DNA from: Pseudomonas cedrina subsp. cedrina
GTDB taxonomy: Bacteria; Pseudomonadota; Gammaproteobacteria; Pseudomonadales; Pseudomonadaceae
Direction: 5' to 3'
Assembly: GCF_001983175.1 (NCBI RefSeq)
Contig: NZ_MNPW01000003.1
Location: forward strand, 515,729-579,728
Length of the DNA: 64,000 nucleotides
The notes under the pieces are model-generated. The model was not told the origin of the DNA. It searched no databases and saw only the letters and a list, made by a program, of their open reading frames with translations. The position numbers and the translations under genes were made by a program. Positions 9,484-16,908 of this stretch are shown one piece after another (position 1 is the first letter of the stretch; each line of letters opens with the position of its first letter).

Positions 9484-9647
9484 AAGCATTTGCTGCTGCG
9501 CGCCTGCACCAATTAAGTAGCAACTGTGGCCGCGCCTCGCACAGCCCGAGGAATCTACCGAATGCAGGCGCCCCTCTTGCCAGCCTTCAGACCAGATGGG
9601 ATACAAGCAGCCAGCGACACACAAACCACGCAAAACGGAGGCTCGCC

Positions 9648-10499
9648 ATGTCCGCCCTGCCACACCCCGCTTATACCTACCGCCCAATGACAGTGGCCGA
9701 CCTGCCCGCCGCCCATGCCTTGTCGGTGCAGCTCAAATGGCCCCATCGCCTGGAAGACTGGGCGATGTTGCAACGGGTCAGCGACGGCTTCGTGGTGATG
9801 GACGGCGATCGCCTGATCGGCAGCGCCTTCACCTGCCCACAGGGCGATTACGCGAGCATCGGCCTGGTGATCGTCAGCAATGACTACCAAGGCCAAGGCA
9901 TCGGTCGCCGTTTGATGGAAAAGGCCCTCGCCGCCTGCGATTCACGCACGCCCCTGCTCAACGCCACGCTCGCCGGCGCGCCGCTGTATGCCAGCCAGGG
10001 CTTTGTCGAGTATGGCCGGGTCCAGCAGCATCAAGGCCAGGCGCTGGTGCCCGACCTTGCGGCCTTGGCACCCGTCGAAAGCTGCCGTGCGCTGACCGCC
10101 GATGATCACGCCACGCTGCTGGCCCTGGCCAAGGCCGCCAGCGGCCTGGATCGCCGTGAAGTATTGCGCGACCTGCAGGTCGAACACGCGGTCGGCATCG
10201 AACGCGACGGCCAGTTACGCGGCTTCGCCCTGCTACGCCCGTTTGGCCGTGGCCGCTGCATCGGCCCGGTGGTGGCCGAGAACCTCAACCAGGCCAAACA
10301 CCTGATCGCGGCGTTACTGGCGCAGGTCCCCGACACCTTCGTGCGCATCGACATCCCCGTGGCATGCGGCCTCAGCGACTGGCTCGAGCAAGCCGGCTTG
10401 AAGAACATCGACACCGTCGCACAGATGGCCCTCGGAACACCGCCCCAGGCCAGCCAGGGCGTGCAGCCTTTTGCCCTGATCACCCAGGCGATCGGCTGA
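9648..10499 (+). CDS. GNAT family N-acetyltransferase
   Basis: This 283-residue cytoplasmic protein has an N-terminal GNAT domain. The acetyl-CoA loop is visible as 'VSNDYQGQGIGRRLMEKAL' (about residues 81-99), followed by a C-terminal extension resembling the second GNAT half found in two-domain acetyltransferases. The ATG at 9648 follows a GGAGG ribosome-binding site and fits the conserved start 'YTYRPMTVADLPAAHAL'. It is co-oriented with a cupin gene 22 bases downstream, so the two probably form an operon. The substrate is unknown. Confidence 0.85.
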   Translation: MSALPHPAYTYRPMTVADLPAAHALSVQLKWPHRLEDWAMLQRVSDGFVVMDGDRLIGSAFTCPQGDYASIGLVIVSNDYQGQGIGRRLMEKALAACDSRTPLLNATLAGAPLYASQGFVEYGRVQQHQGQALVPDLAALAPVESCRALTADDHATLLALAKAASGLDRREVLRDLQVEHAVGIERDGQLRGFALLRPFGRGRCIGPVVAENLNQAKHLIAALLAQVPDTFVRIDIPVACGLSDWLEQAGLKNIDTVAQMALGTPPQASQGVQPFALITQAIG

Positions 10500-10521
10500 C
10501 TTCCCTCACGGAGCAATACCC

Positions 10522-11235
10522 ATGTCATTACCCCAGATCCTGCTGTTGGCTCGCGCCGATGGCAGCCGCGTTGCCACGTCCTTCAATAACGCGGCGTTGA
10601 GCGCACTTGACCCGTTCGGCGACAATCGCCAGCTCGCCTGGCTTGGCGACGACGGTGTGTCCGCAGGCCGGGTGCGGTTCAGCGGTAACACCGTGATCGA
10701 AGACTTCCCCCACAGCGAGACGCTGGTGGTGCACGCCGGCCACGTGGTGCTCAGCAGCGCGGGACAAACGTTGCAACTGGGCGTCGGCGCCAGCGCTGTG
10801 ATCGGCCGTGGCACCCACCTCAGCGTGCAGGCGAGCGAACAAAGTGAATGGGCGTTCTGCGCCCTGAACCTGTCCGACGCCCCGGCTCGCCCCGGCCTGA
10901 CCTTTCTCGACCCCTGCACCCTGCTCAACCCCTCGGCCGCCCCGGAACCGGCGATCCTGATCGGCCCCACGCCGCAGTGTCGCGCGCTCAACCTGTTCGA
11001 CGACGCGACCACCGAGTTGCGCATCGGCATCTGGGACTCAACGCCCTACGCCCGCCACGGCCGCCCGCACAAATTGCACGAACTGATGCACCTGCTCGAA
11101 GGCAGCGTCACGTTGCAGGATGACCAGGGTAGCGACCTGACCGTCAACCCCGGCGACACGGTTTTCGTAGCCAAAGGCGCACCGTGCGCCTGGACGAGCA
11201 CGGTTTATGTACGCAAAGTGTATGCGGTGAAGTGA
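10522..11235 (+). CDS. Bicupin domain-containing protein
   Basis: This 237-residue protein has two cupin-like halves. The C-terminal one carries 'HKLHELMHLLEGSVTLQDDQG' and 'VNPGDTVFVAKGAPCAW', a cupin_3 pattern. Members bind a metal and act as enzymes or small-ligand sensors. It follows the GNAT gene closely, and its 3' end lies three bases from the convergent hcp gene. No specific reaction can be assigned. Confidence 0.8.
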   Translation: MSLPQILLLARADGSRVATSFNNAALSALDPFGDNRQLAWLGDDGVSAGRVRFSGNTVIEDFPHSETLVVHAGHVVLSSAGQTLQLGVGASAVIGRGTHLSVQASEQSEWAFCALNLSDAPARPGLTFLDPCTLLNPSAAPEPAILIGPTPQCRALNLFDDATTELRIGIWDSTPYARHGRPHKLHELMHLLEGSVTLQDDQGSDLTVNPGDTVFVAKGAPCAWTSTVYVRKVYAVK

Positions 11236-11238
11236 GCG

Positions 11239-11727
11239 TCAGATTTTCACGTTCTGCCGGATATTCCATCCAAACTTCACCGGCCCACCGTCCTTGGCGC
11301 CATCAGCCTTCTGCGGCTGGTAACTGACCTCGACAGTGGCAAAGTTCAGGGCGATGTTGTCATACAGCACATCGCCGTCGGATTCCGCGCCGGTGCTGTA
11401 GGATGCCACCATGACTTCCTTCAAGGCGATCACCAGATACTCCACCGGGTTGGCACCTCCGGCCTTGCGCACCACCAATCGTGCTTCGGGATAATGCTTG
11501 CCGCTGGCACAGGCCATCATCAAATTCGGGCTGGATCTGTCCAGCGGTTTCTTCAGGTTCAGGTTGCCAATATCAGCCTTGCCAACGCCACCACCTGTGC
11601 CGGAATGCATCGAACCCGTCTGCGACAAGCCCCACACCCAGTGGGTAACGTCAATTTCGTCCCGATGAGCCAGATCCCTTGACTCACCCTTGATATCGCC
11701 CAGTTTCAAAAACATATCGACGGCCAT
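11239..11727 (-). CDS. hcp: Hcp family type VI secretion tube protein
   Basis: This 162-residue Hcp protein has the family hallmarks 'MFLKLGDIKGESRD' at the N-terminus, 'LMMACASGKHYPEARLVVRKAGG' in the middle, and the C-terminal strand pattern ending 'FGWNIRQNVKI'. Hcp hexamers stack into the T6SS inner tube and can carry small effectors. No T6SS structural genes are nearby, so this is an orphan hcp serving a system encoded elsewhere. Divergent from it, 184 bases upstream, is a putative effector/immunity module. The ATG at 11727 matches family starts; the longer frame adds 43 unrelated residues. Confidence 0.93.
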   Translation of the reverse strand: MAVDMFLKLGDIKGESRDLAHRDEIDVTHWVWGLSQTGSMHSGTGGGVGKADIGNLNLKKPLDRSSPNLMMACASGKHYPEARLVVRKAGGANPVEYLVIALKEVMVASYSTGAESDGDVLYDNIALNFATVEVSYQPQKADGAKDGGPVKFGWNIRQNVKI

Positions 11728-11911
11728 GTTTGGTCTCTGTCCTTGTACGCGTCGGTATTGACGCTGTGCGAACTTTTCCTTATTCGGCAGAGTACTCACA
11801 AGATGGTAAAGCTGGATCGGGAAGTGTCTGTCTGAAAAACGCGAAACCTCTGACATTAATTTGCGCCACTGCTTCTTTAACCTCTCGACTCCCGAACCCA
11901 GGAGTTAAGGA

Positions 11912-12202
11912 ATGACAAGCGCCCTGTTCAAGGATGGCTTTCCCTCAGCCCATCGCACGACCCGCCAACGGTTGGAAAGCAGCATCGACCTGCAGCGATT
12001 GTTCTTTGCCATCGACACCGACCCGGCACTGATCGGCGCAGCAGTGGTGTATATCGATGAAGAATTCAGTGTGGTAACACTGCGCGATTTTCAGGCGGTT
12101 TGCAGCGTGCAGCCCAAAAAAGTAGTTCAGCGTGGTGATTACGTTTATTGGCCAGGCAGCCATGGCAGTCAGCGTCACTCAGTGTTTTATAGGCATTGGT
12201 AG
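11912..12202 (+). pseudogene. N-terminal part of a disrupted Hcp-linked putative T6SS effector
   Basis: The frame opens with a good ATG (MTSALFKDGFPSAHRTTRQR) and encodes about 96 residues, including 'LFFAIDTDPALIGAAVVYIDEEF' and 'GDYVYWPGSHGSQRHSVFYRHW', then meets TAG at 12200-12202. Reading on past the TAG in the same frame gives a further plausible stretch (DQRRIDRPASARP). At 12239-12243 the frame could then rejoin the next reading frame if one T (12242) is removed, giving RPLDDEAW. I infer one ancestral gene of about 245 codons, now broken by an amber codon and a one-base insertion. The alternative is two overlapping genes. Confidence 0.5.
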
Positions 12203-12647
12203 GACCAGCGCAGAATTGATCGCCCCGCAAGCGCTCGACCGTCTCGATGACGAAGCCTGGTACCAGGCAGCAATTGCTGTACTGGACGGCATCGCGTTAG
12301 TTGGAATCGGGGCATCGGCCTTGACGGCAGTAAAAGCTATCAATTTCAGTACAAGGATCACGGGCAAATCTCTGCGAGAGGTACTCAGAGGGCTTACCCG
12401 ACAAGAGCGGGCGAAACTCAATGACGAACTGCTCAAAATAAATGACCCGCGACTGACAACAAAATTGCTCAAACTGAAGCAAGCCGCTGGTACCGCCACC
12501 AAACGCATCAGCCCAACACACATGCAACGTGCCACGATCAATTACATAAGAGATGCAATGGCAGGAGCATCAGGGATTACCAGCAGCGCTATGTCTGGGA
12601 ATGTCAGAACACTCGCTATCGGAATTTACGAAGAACTCAGCCAGTGA
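12132..12647 (+). pseudogene. C-terminal part of the disrupted putative T6SS effector
   Basis: This open frame (GTG start at 12132, or ATG at 12162) lies in the frame one base ahead of the preceding piece. Its convincing coding part begins near 12243 (LDDEAWYQAAIAVLDGIALV). It contains a hydrophobic helix (DGIALVGIGASALTAVKAI) followed by a basic, helical C-terminus. No strong ribosome-binding site precedes its starts, supporting a 3' remnant of the upstream gene. A membrane-inserting segment next to a multi-helix membrane protein resembles pore-forming toxin/immunity pairs, but this is inference; no named toxin domain was recognised. Confidence 0.5.
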
Positions 12648-13213
12648 AAAAGCAGCGCGCACGAAAGATCCTAAAAGAAAAAGGGTATGCCGACAGCTCC
12701 GCTCCTGACGGGAAAACAATGAGTGAAGACGACTTCCATTACTCGATTTTCTACCTGATTGACCCAAGATTGCTGCGAAAACGCTACATCTACGTGATGG
12801 GTGGCTGGATACTCGCTGGATGTTTTTCAATTGCCCTGACCGGTTTGCTTGTATTGGATACTTATCTTTGCGGAGCAGCGGAAGATGCAACGTTACGTAA
12901 CTGGTTTTTTAGCGGAATAGCGATCAGTGCGGTGTTCTGTATTGCACAAGCACAAGTGTTGTACGGCCACATTCATTGGGTCTGGATAAACGTAGGCGTC
13001 TATTGCTTCTGTTTTCTGGCCTCGCTGCTTTCAATCACCTACAACCCCGACATTTACCTCTACTTCATGTCTGTCCTCGCGCCCCTGACCGGTCTGCTAA
13101 TCCTCAACAGCAACCGCTGCCGCGAACTACGCCATCAGATGATAGAAATCCGGCACAAGCGTGAAGCAAGGATTATCACGCTGAAACAACAGGGCAAATG
13201 GAAGTGGTGGTGA
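12644..13213 (+). CDS. Four-helix inner-membrane protein, candidate immunity protein
   Basis: The protein is 189 residues from GTG at 12644, which overlaps the stop of the preceding frame (GTGA); ATG at 12719 is an alternative start. A charged cytoplasmic N-terminus is followed by four hydrophobic segments: 'YVMGGWILAGCFSIALTGLL', 'WFFSGIAISAVFCIAQAQVL', 'VWINVGVYCFCFLASLL' and 'FMSVLAPLTGLLIL'. A basic tail follows. The codon use is more AT-rich than in flanking genes, which suggests transfer. The position directly after an Hcp-linked putative effector suggests it protects the inner membrane against that toxin. No family was recognised. Confidence 0.6.
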   Translation: MKKQRARKILKEKGYADSSAPDGKTMSEDDFHYSIFYLIDPRLLRKRYIYVMGGWILAGCFSIALTGLLVLDTYLCGAAEDATLRNWFFSGIAISAVFCIAQAQVLYGHIHWVWINVGVYCFCFLASLLSITYNPDIYLYFMSVLAPLTGLLILNSNRCRELRHQMIEIRHKREARIITLKQQGKWKWW

Positions 13214-13219
13214 TCCCCT

Positions 13220-13456
13220 TCACACCCTCAACGCATCCTCCAGAAACGCCACCAACGCCTGCACGCGTGGGCTGCGAAGCTTGCGCGACGGCACCAGCAA
13301 GTTGACCGGTGCGCTGTCAAAACGCCAATCGGCCAATACCCGTACCAGGCTGCCGTTGGCAATGGCCTCGCTCACATCCCATTGCGAACGCAGCACCAGC
13401 CCCAGGCCTTGCTCGGCCCAGCGCCGGGCGACGCTGCCATCGTTGCTCAACAGGAC
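13220..13456 (-). pseudogene. Truncated LysR-family regulator (C-terminal remnant)
   Basis: About 78 residues of a LysR effector-binding domain remain, with the typical 'LLSNDGSVARRWAEQGLGLV' and 'VSEAIANGSLVRVLADW' followed by a normal C-terminus. The helix-turn-helix part is missing and homology stops near 13456, exactly where an unrelated oxidoreductase fragment begins on the opposite strand. This is a deletion or recombination remnant. Confidence 0.75.
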
Positions 13457-13661
13457 GCTCGTGGACGGGCTGTTTTATGCGTTTGGCTTCTGCGGCCATG
13501 GCTTCCAGCTGGGCCCGGGCGTCGGCGATGTGATGGCCGAACTGCTCAGCACCGGCGGCACCAGCACCGCCATCAGCCCCTTCGATATCCGCCGGTTCAC
13601 CCAGCCATCGATGGCAGCACAGTTGCCCACCGGTCTTCTCAGTACAGGGAAACTCATATGA
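13457..13661 (+). pseudogene. Truncated FAD oxidoreductase (C-terminal remnant)
   Basis: About 67 codons encode the C-terminal end of a DAO/HcnC-like flavoprotein, recognisable from 'GLFYAFGFCGHGFQLGPGVG' and 'DVMAELL'. The N-terminal nine-tenths of the gene is absent. An ATGA overlap at the stop leads into only six more codons (MNRAYV), apparently the stub of a following gene. Together with the LysR remnant this marks the scar of a lost regulator-plus-oxidase locus. Confidence 0.7.
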
Positions 13662-13822
13662 ACCGGGCCTATGTGTAACGCGTGGCTAACCTGCCGGATT
13701 CAGCAGAATATTCCTTGCAGGCTTGAACTACGGCATCTTTCGCCTGGGTGGTTTTGTTAGCGTATCCAGACGCCCGGCCCCGCTGTTCGCAGCGCTTATC
13801 ACCGCTCCAAGGAGCCCGTTGG

Positions 13823-15283
13823 ATGACCACACACTCTTCGAATAGCGACAGCGTTGATCTGCCAACGTCCCAGCAGTTTTACATCAACGGCCGTTGGACG
13901 AACCCTGCCGTCCCGGCCAGTTTGCCGGTGGTCAACCCGGCCACCGAAGAGGTGGTGGCGCAGGTGGCGCGCGGCTCGGCCGAGGATGTGGACCGCGCGG
14001 TCGCGGCGGCGCGTGCAGCGTTCCCTGAGTGGTCTGCTCGCTCCGTCGAATCGCGCGCGCACGTCATCGGGAAAATCCATGAGCTGATCCTTGAGCGCAA
14101 AGAGGCACTGGCGCAGGCCATTTCGCTTGAGATGGGTGCCGCCATCGGTTTTGCGCGAGCCATGCAGGTGCCGCTGGCGGCCGAACACGTTCGCGTTGCA
14201 CGTGACCTGTTGTCCAGCTATCGCTTTCGCACGGTCGAGAACGGTACTGCGATTGAACGCGAGCCCATCGGGGTGTGCGGCCTGATCACGCCCTGGAACT
14301 GGCCGCTGTACCAAATCACCGCAAAAGTCGCCCCAGCGATCGCCGCCGGGTGCACCGTCATCTTGAAACCCAGTGAACTGTCGCCCCTGAGCGCCCTGCT
14401 TTTTGCACAACTGCTGCACGACGCAGGCGTGCCGCCCGGCGTGTTCAACCTGGTCAACGGCAGCGGCCCGGAAGTGGGCGCCGCCATCGCTGCCCACCCG
14501 GACATCGATATGATTTCCATCACCGGCTCGAACCGCGCCGGTGCGCTGGTTGCGCAGGCCGCCGCCACGACCGTGAAGCGGGTCACACAGGAGTTGGGCG
14601 GCAAGTCGCCGAATGTGCTGTTGCCCGACGCAGACTTCGCCAAGGCCGTGCCGCTGGGCGTGCTGTCGGCGTTTCGCAACGTCGGGCAATCGTGCAGCGC
14701 GCCGACCCGGATGATCGTGCCCAGGAACCGCCTGGCAGAGGTCGAAGCCCTGGCGGCGCAGACTGCCAATGCACTGATCGTCGGTGAACCGCAATTGGAG
14801 GCGACCCAATTGGGCCCGATAGCCAACGAAGCACAATTCAATCGTGTTCAAGCGATGATCCAGGCAGGTCTGGATGAAGGGGCAAAACTGGTGTGCGGTG
14901 GGCCCGGACGTGCGCCGGGTTTTGCAAAGGGGTTCTATGCCCGACCGACTGTGTTCTCTGAAGTGGCCACGGCCATGCGCATCGCCCAAGAGGAAATATT
15001 CGGCCCGGTGCTCTGCCTGATTGCGTATGACACGGTCGATGAAGCGGTCGCGATCGCCAATGACACCGTCTACGGGCTGGGCGCCCATGTTCAGGGGCAG
15101 GACCTTGACCTTGCACGTGCCGTCGCGTCACGCATCCGGGCCGGGCAAGTACACCTGAACTACCCGGCCTGGAACCCCATGGCGCCCTTCGGTGGCTACA
15201 AGCGCTCGGGGAACGGCCGGGAGTACGGTGTCTTTGGTTTTGAGGAATACCTGGAAACCAAAGCCATCATCGGCTTTGACTGA
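13823..15283 (+). CDS. NAD(P)-dependent aldehyde dehydrogenase
   Basis: This 486-residue ALDH has the family motifs in order: 'PWNWPLYQITAKVAPAIAAG' with Asn159, 'TQELGGKSPNVLL' with Glu257, and the catalytic Cys291 in 'NVGQSCSAPTRM'. The C-terminal 'APFGGYKRSGNGREYG' is also present. It oxidises an aldehyde to the acid; the substrate is not evident. ATG at 13823 follows AAGGAG at 13809-13814; the longer in-frame extension lacks support. The gene is convergent with the OmpA-like gene, with six bases between stops. Confidence 0.93.
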   Translation: MTTHSSNSDSVDLPTSQQFYINGRWTNPAVPASLPVVNPATEEVVAQVARGSAEDVDRAVAAARAAFPEWSARSVESRAHVIGKIHELILERKEALAQAISLEMGAAIGFARAMQVPLAAEHVRVARDLLSSYRFRTVENGTAIEREPIGVCGLITPWNWPLYQITAKVAPAIAAGCTVILKPSELSPLSALLFAQLLHDAGVPPGVFNLVNGSGPEVGAAIAAHPDIDMISITGSNRAGALVAQAAATTVKRVTQELGGKSPNVLLPDADFAKAVPLGVLSAFRNVGQSCSAPTRMIVPRNRLAEVEALAAQTANALIVGEPQLEATQLGPIANEAQFNRVQAMIQAGLDEGAKLVCGGPGRAPGFAKGFYARPTVFSEVATAMRIAQEEIFGPVLCLIAYDTVDEAVAIANDTVYGLGAHVQGQDLDLARAVASRIRAGQVHLNYPAWNPMAPFGGYKRSGNGREYGVFGFEEYLETKAIIGFD

Positions 15284-15289
15284 TTGCGC

Positions 15290-16063
15290 TTAACGCCGCG
15301 CGCTGACCGCCGAAGCGTCGTTGGACACGATGACTTCCACACGGCGATTCAACTGGCGTGACGGCGCGCTCAGGTTGTCGGCAACCGGGAATTGCTTGCC
15401 ATAGCCGACCACCGCCATGCGCTCAAACCCCACACCGAGGCGCTGCAGGCCACGGGCGACCGCATGGGCACGCAGCTCGGACAAGCGCTGGTTGTAGGCA
15501 TCGCCACCGGTGCTGTCGGTGAAGCCCTCTACGCGTACCTGACGTTCCGGGTTCTGCACCAGGAAGTTCGCCAGCCCCTGCAAGTCCCGTTGGCTGCCCG
15601 GCTTCAGCTCGGCCTTGCCGGTATCGAACAGCACGTCTCCAAAGGTGACGACCTGGCCACGCTCGGTCGGCTGGGCTTTGATCGCTTGCAGCGCCTTGAG
15701 CTGCGCGGTGCGCACGTCGAGCTGCACCTGGGTACGGTCGACCGCGATGTTATCGAGTTGGGCGTCGGTCTTGCGGCTGACGATGATCTGCTCGGCCAGG
15801 GCTATTTTCTGCGTCGCCAGGTAGGCGAGCTGGTCGATCTGCGGGTCGGTACGGCTGTGCAGCGACACCTGGTTGGCGCGGTCCAGCGCGTTGGACGCGA
15901 TGCGCGTTTCGACCGCCGCCAGGGTGTTGGACTCGGGTTTCTCCTGCAGGCTGGAGAACTGGCTGCGCGCTTGCAGCAGTTGGGGATTTTCCGGAGGGGT
16001 GGCGCAACCGGCCAGCGCCAGGCCCAGGGCCGAAAGAACGGGAATGACTAAAGTGGCACGCAT
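15290..16063 (-). CDS. OmpA-family lipoprotein with DUF4398-like N-terminus
   Basis: This 257-residue protein has a lipoprotein signal peptide (lipobox ALAGC, Cys20). A helical region of about residues 30-130 resembles the DUF4398 protein encoded upstream. It ends in an OmpA-like peptidoglycan-binding domain ('VLFDTGKAELKPGSQRDL', 'RVEGFTDSTGG', 'NQRLSELRAHAVARGL'). It probably tethers the outer membrane to peptidoglycan. The gene is nine bases downstream of the DUF4398 lipoprotein gene, so the two form an operon and may act as a pair. Confidence 0.9.
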   Translation of the reverse strand: MRATLVIPVLSALGLALAGCATPPENPQLLQARSQFSSLQEKPESNTLAAVETRIASNALDRANQVSLHSRTDPQIDQLAYLATQKIALAEQIIVSRKTDAQLDNIAVDRTQVQLDVRTAQLKALQAIKAQPTERGQVVTFGDVLFDTGKAELKPGSQRDLQGLANFLVQNPERQVRVEGFTDSTGGDAYNQRLSELRAHAVARGLQRLGVGFERMAVVGYGKQFPVADNLSAPSRQLNRRVEVIVSNDASAVSARR

Positions 16064-16072
16064 GGGGGATCC

Positions 16073-16465
16073 TCAGTGGGTAGTGGCGGGGGCGTCGAGC
16101 ATTTCCTGCTTGAGCACCTGGATGCCCTCTCGCGCCTGCTTCAAGACCTGTTGCTTACGCACCGCAGTGGCCTTGGCTTCGGCCAGGCTGGCGTCGGCTT
16201 CGATCTGGTCGGCCAAGGCGTCGACTTCGACGTAATTCATTTCGCCGATGGCCTGCTCCATGCGCGCCAGTTTGTCCTGGGCGGTCTTCATCTCCAGCGG
16301 GGCGAACTGGGTCGCTTGTGCCGCAAGGGCACGTCCTACCGAATCACGGGCCAGGGAGATTTTTACCGCAGGCGGCGGCGTCGCGGCGCAGCCCGCCAAG
16401 GCACCGGCGACGATCACGGCCCAGGCCGAGCGGCGCAGGCGTTTGCTCACACTGGTCATCTTCAT
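16073..16465 (-). CDS. DUF4398 domain lipoprotein
   Basis: The protein is 130 residues from ATG at 16465. It has a basic N-terminus, a hydrophobic leader and the lipobox LAGC (Cys26). The mature part is almost entirely charged amphipathic helix ('AQDKLARMEQAIGEMNYVEV'), as in DUF4398 proteins. These are found beside OmpA-like lipoproteins in Pseudomonas; their role in the envelope is unknown. Confidence 0.85.
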   Translation of the reverse strand: MKMTSVSKRLRRSAWAVIVAGALAGCAATPPPAVKISLARDSVGRALAAQATQFAPLEMKTAQDKLARMEQAIGEMNYVEVDALADQIEADASLAEAKATAVRKQQVLKQAREGIQVLKQEMLDAPATTH

Positions 16466-16583
16466 GTTTTGACTCCTAAGCATTCACTGAGGGCTTTGGG
16501 CTGATGGGAACAGCCTTGCCGTCTCGCTTGCATTCAAGCGACCGCGCCATCCTAGGAAGAAAAAAACGGGCAGGAAGAATGAA

Positions 16584-16607
16584 AAATCCCACTTAGTTGT
16601 GGGATTT
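16584..16607 (-). terminator. Rho-independent terminator, T2SS operon side
   Basis: There is a perfect nine-base stem (AAATCCCAC / GTGGGATTT) with a six-base loop. On the minus strand it runs into a T-run, so it fits termination of transcripts coming from gspD. It lies beyond the REP doublet at 16771-16895. Confidence 0.6.
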
Positions 16608-16713
16608 CTCTCAGAGAAACAGGCTGTGTTCGAGCCGAGCGACAACCCGAAAACCTTGTCGGAAAATTCCGAGACGCGCAAACGCAGAAAGTCAGCCTGG
16701 ATCATGGTTTTCT

Positions 16714-16740
16714 GTGGGAGCTGGCTTGCCTGCGATGCAG
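16714..16740. repeat. Single REP unit, GTGGGAGCTGGCTTGCC family
   Basis: One copy of the 'GTGGGAGC(G/T)GGCTTGCCTGCGAT' palindromic unit is present. Related units occur at 26844-26930, 30458-30545, near 35330 and near 37870. Confidence 0.75.
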
Positions 16741-16770
16741 ACACCTCGGTCCCTCAGGCACACCCAGTTT

Positions 16771-16895
16771 GATCGTTCCCACGCTCCGCGTGGGAATGCA
16801 TCCCGTGACGCTCTGCGTCACCTGTACACATTGAACTGTCGGCGGGACGCGGAGCGCCCCAGGCGGCATTCCCACGCGGAGCGTGGGAACGATCA
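16771..16895. repeat. REP doublet, GTTCCCACGC family
   Basis: Two inverted copies of GTTCCCACGCTCCGCGTGGGAA (at 16775 and 16868) are separated by about 65 bases in the interval between gspD and the DUF4398 gene. Each unit is itself palindromic and could fold into a hairpin protecting mRNA ends. Confidence 0.85.
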
Positions 16896-16908
16896 ACAGA
16901 GGTCAAGC

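Noticed and set aside
9295..9687. Short frames on both strands in the gap before the GNAT gene
   Set aside because: They run through the REP doublet and have no ribosome-binding sites or recognisable sequence.
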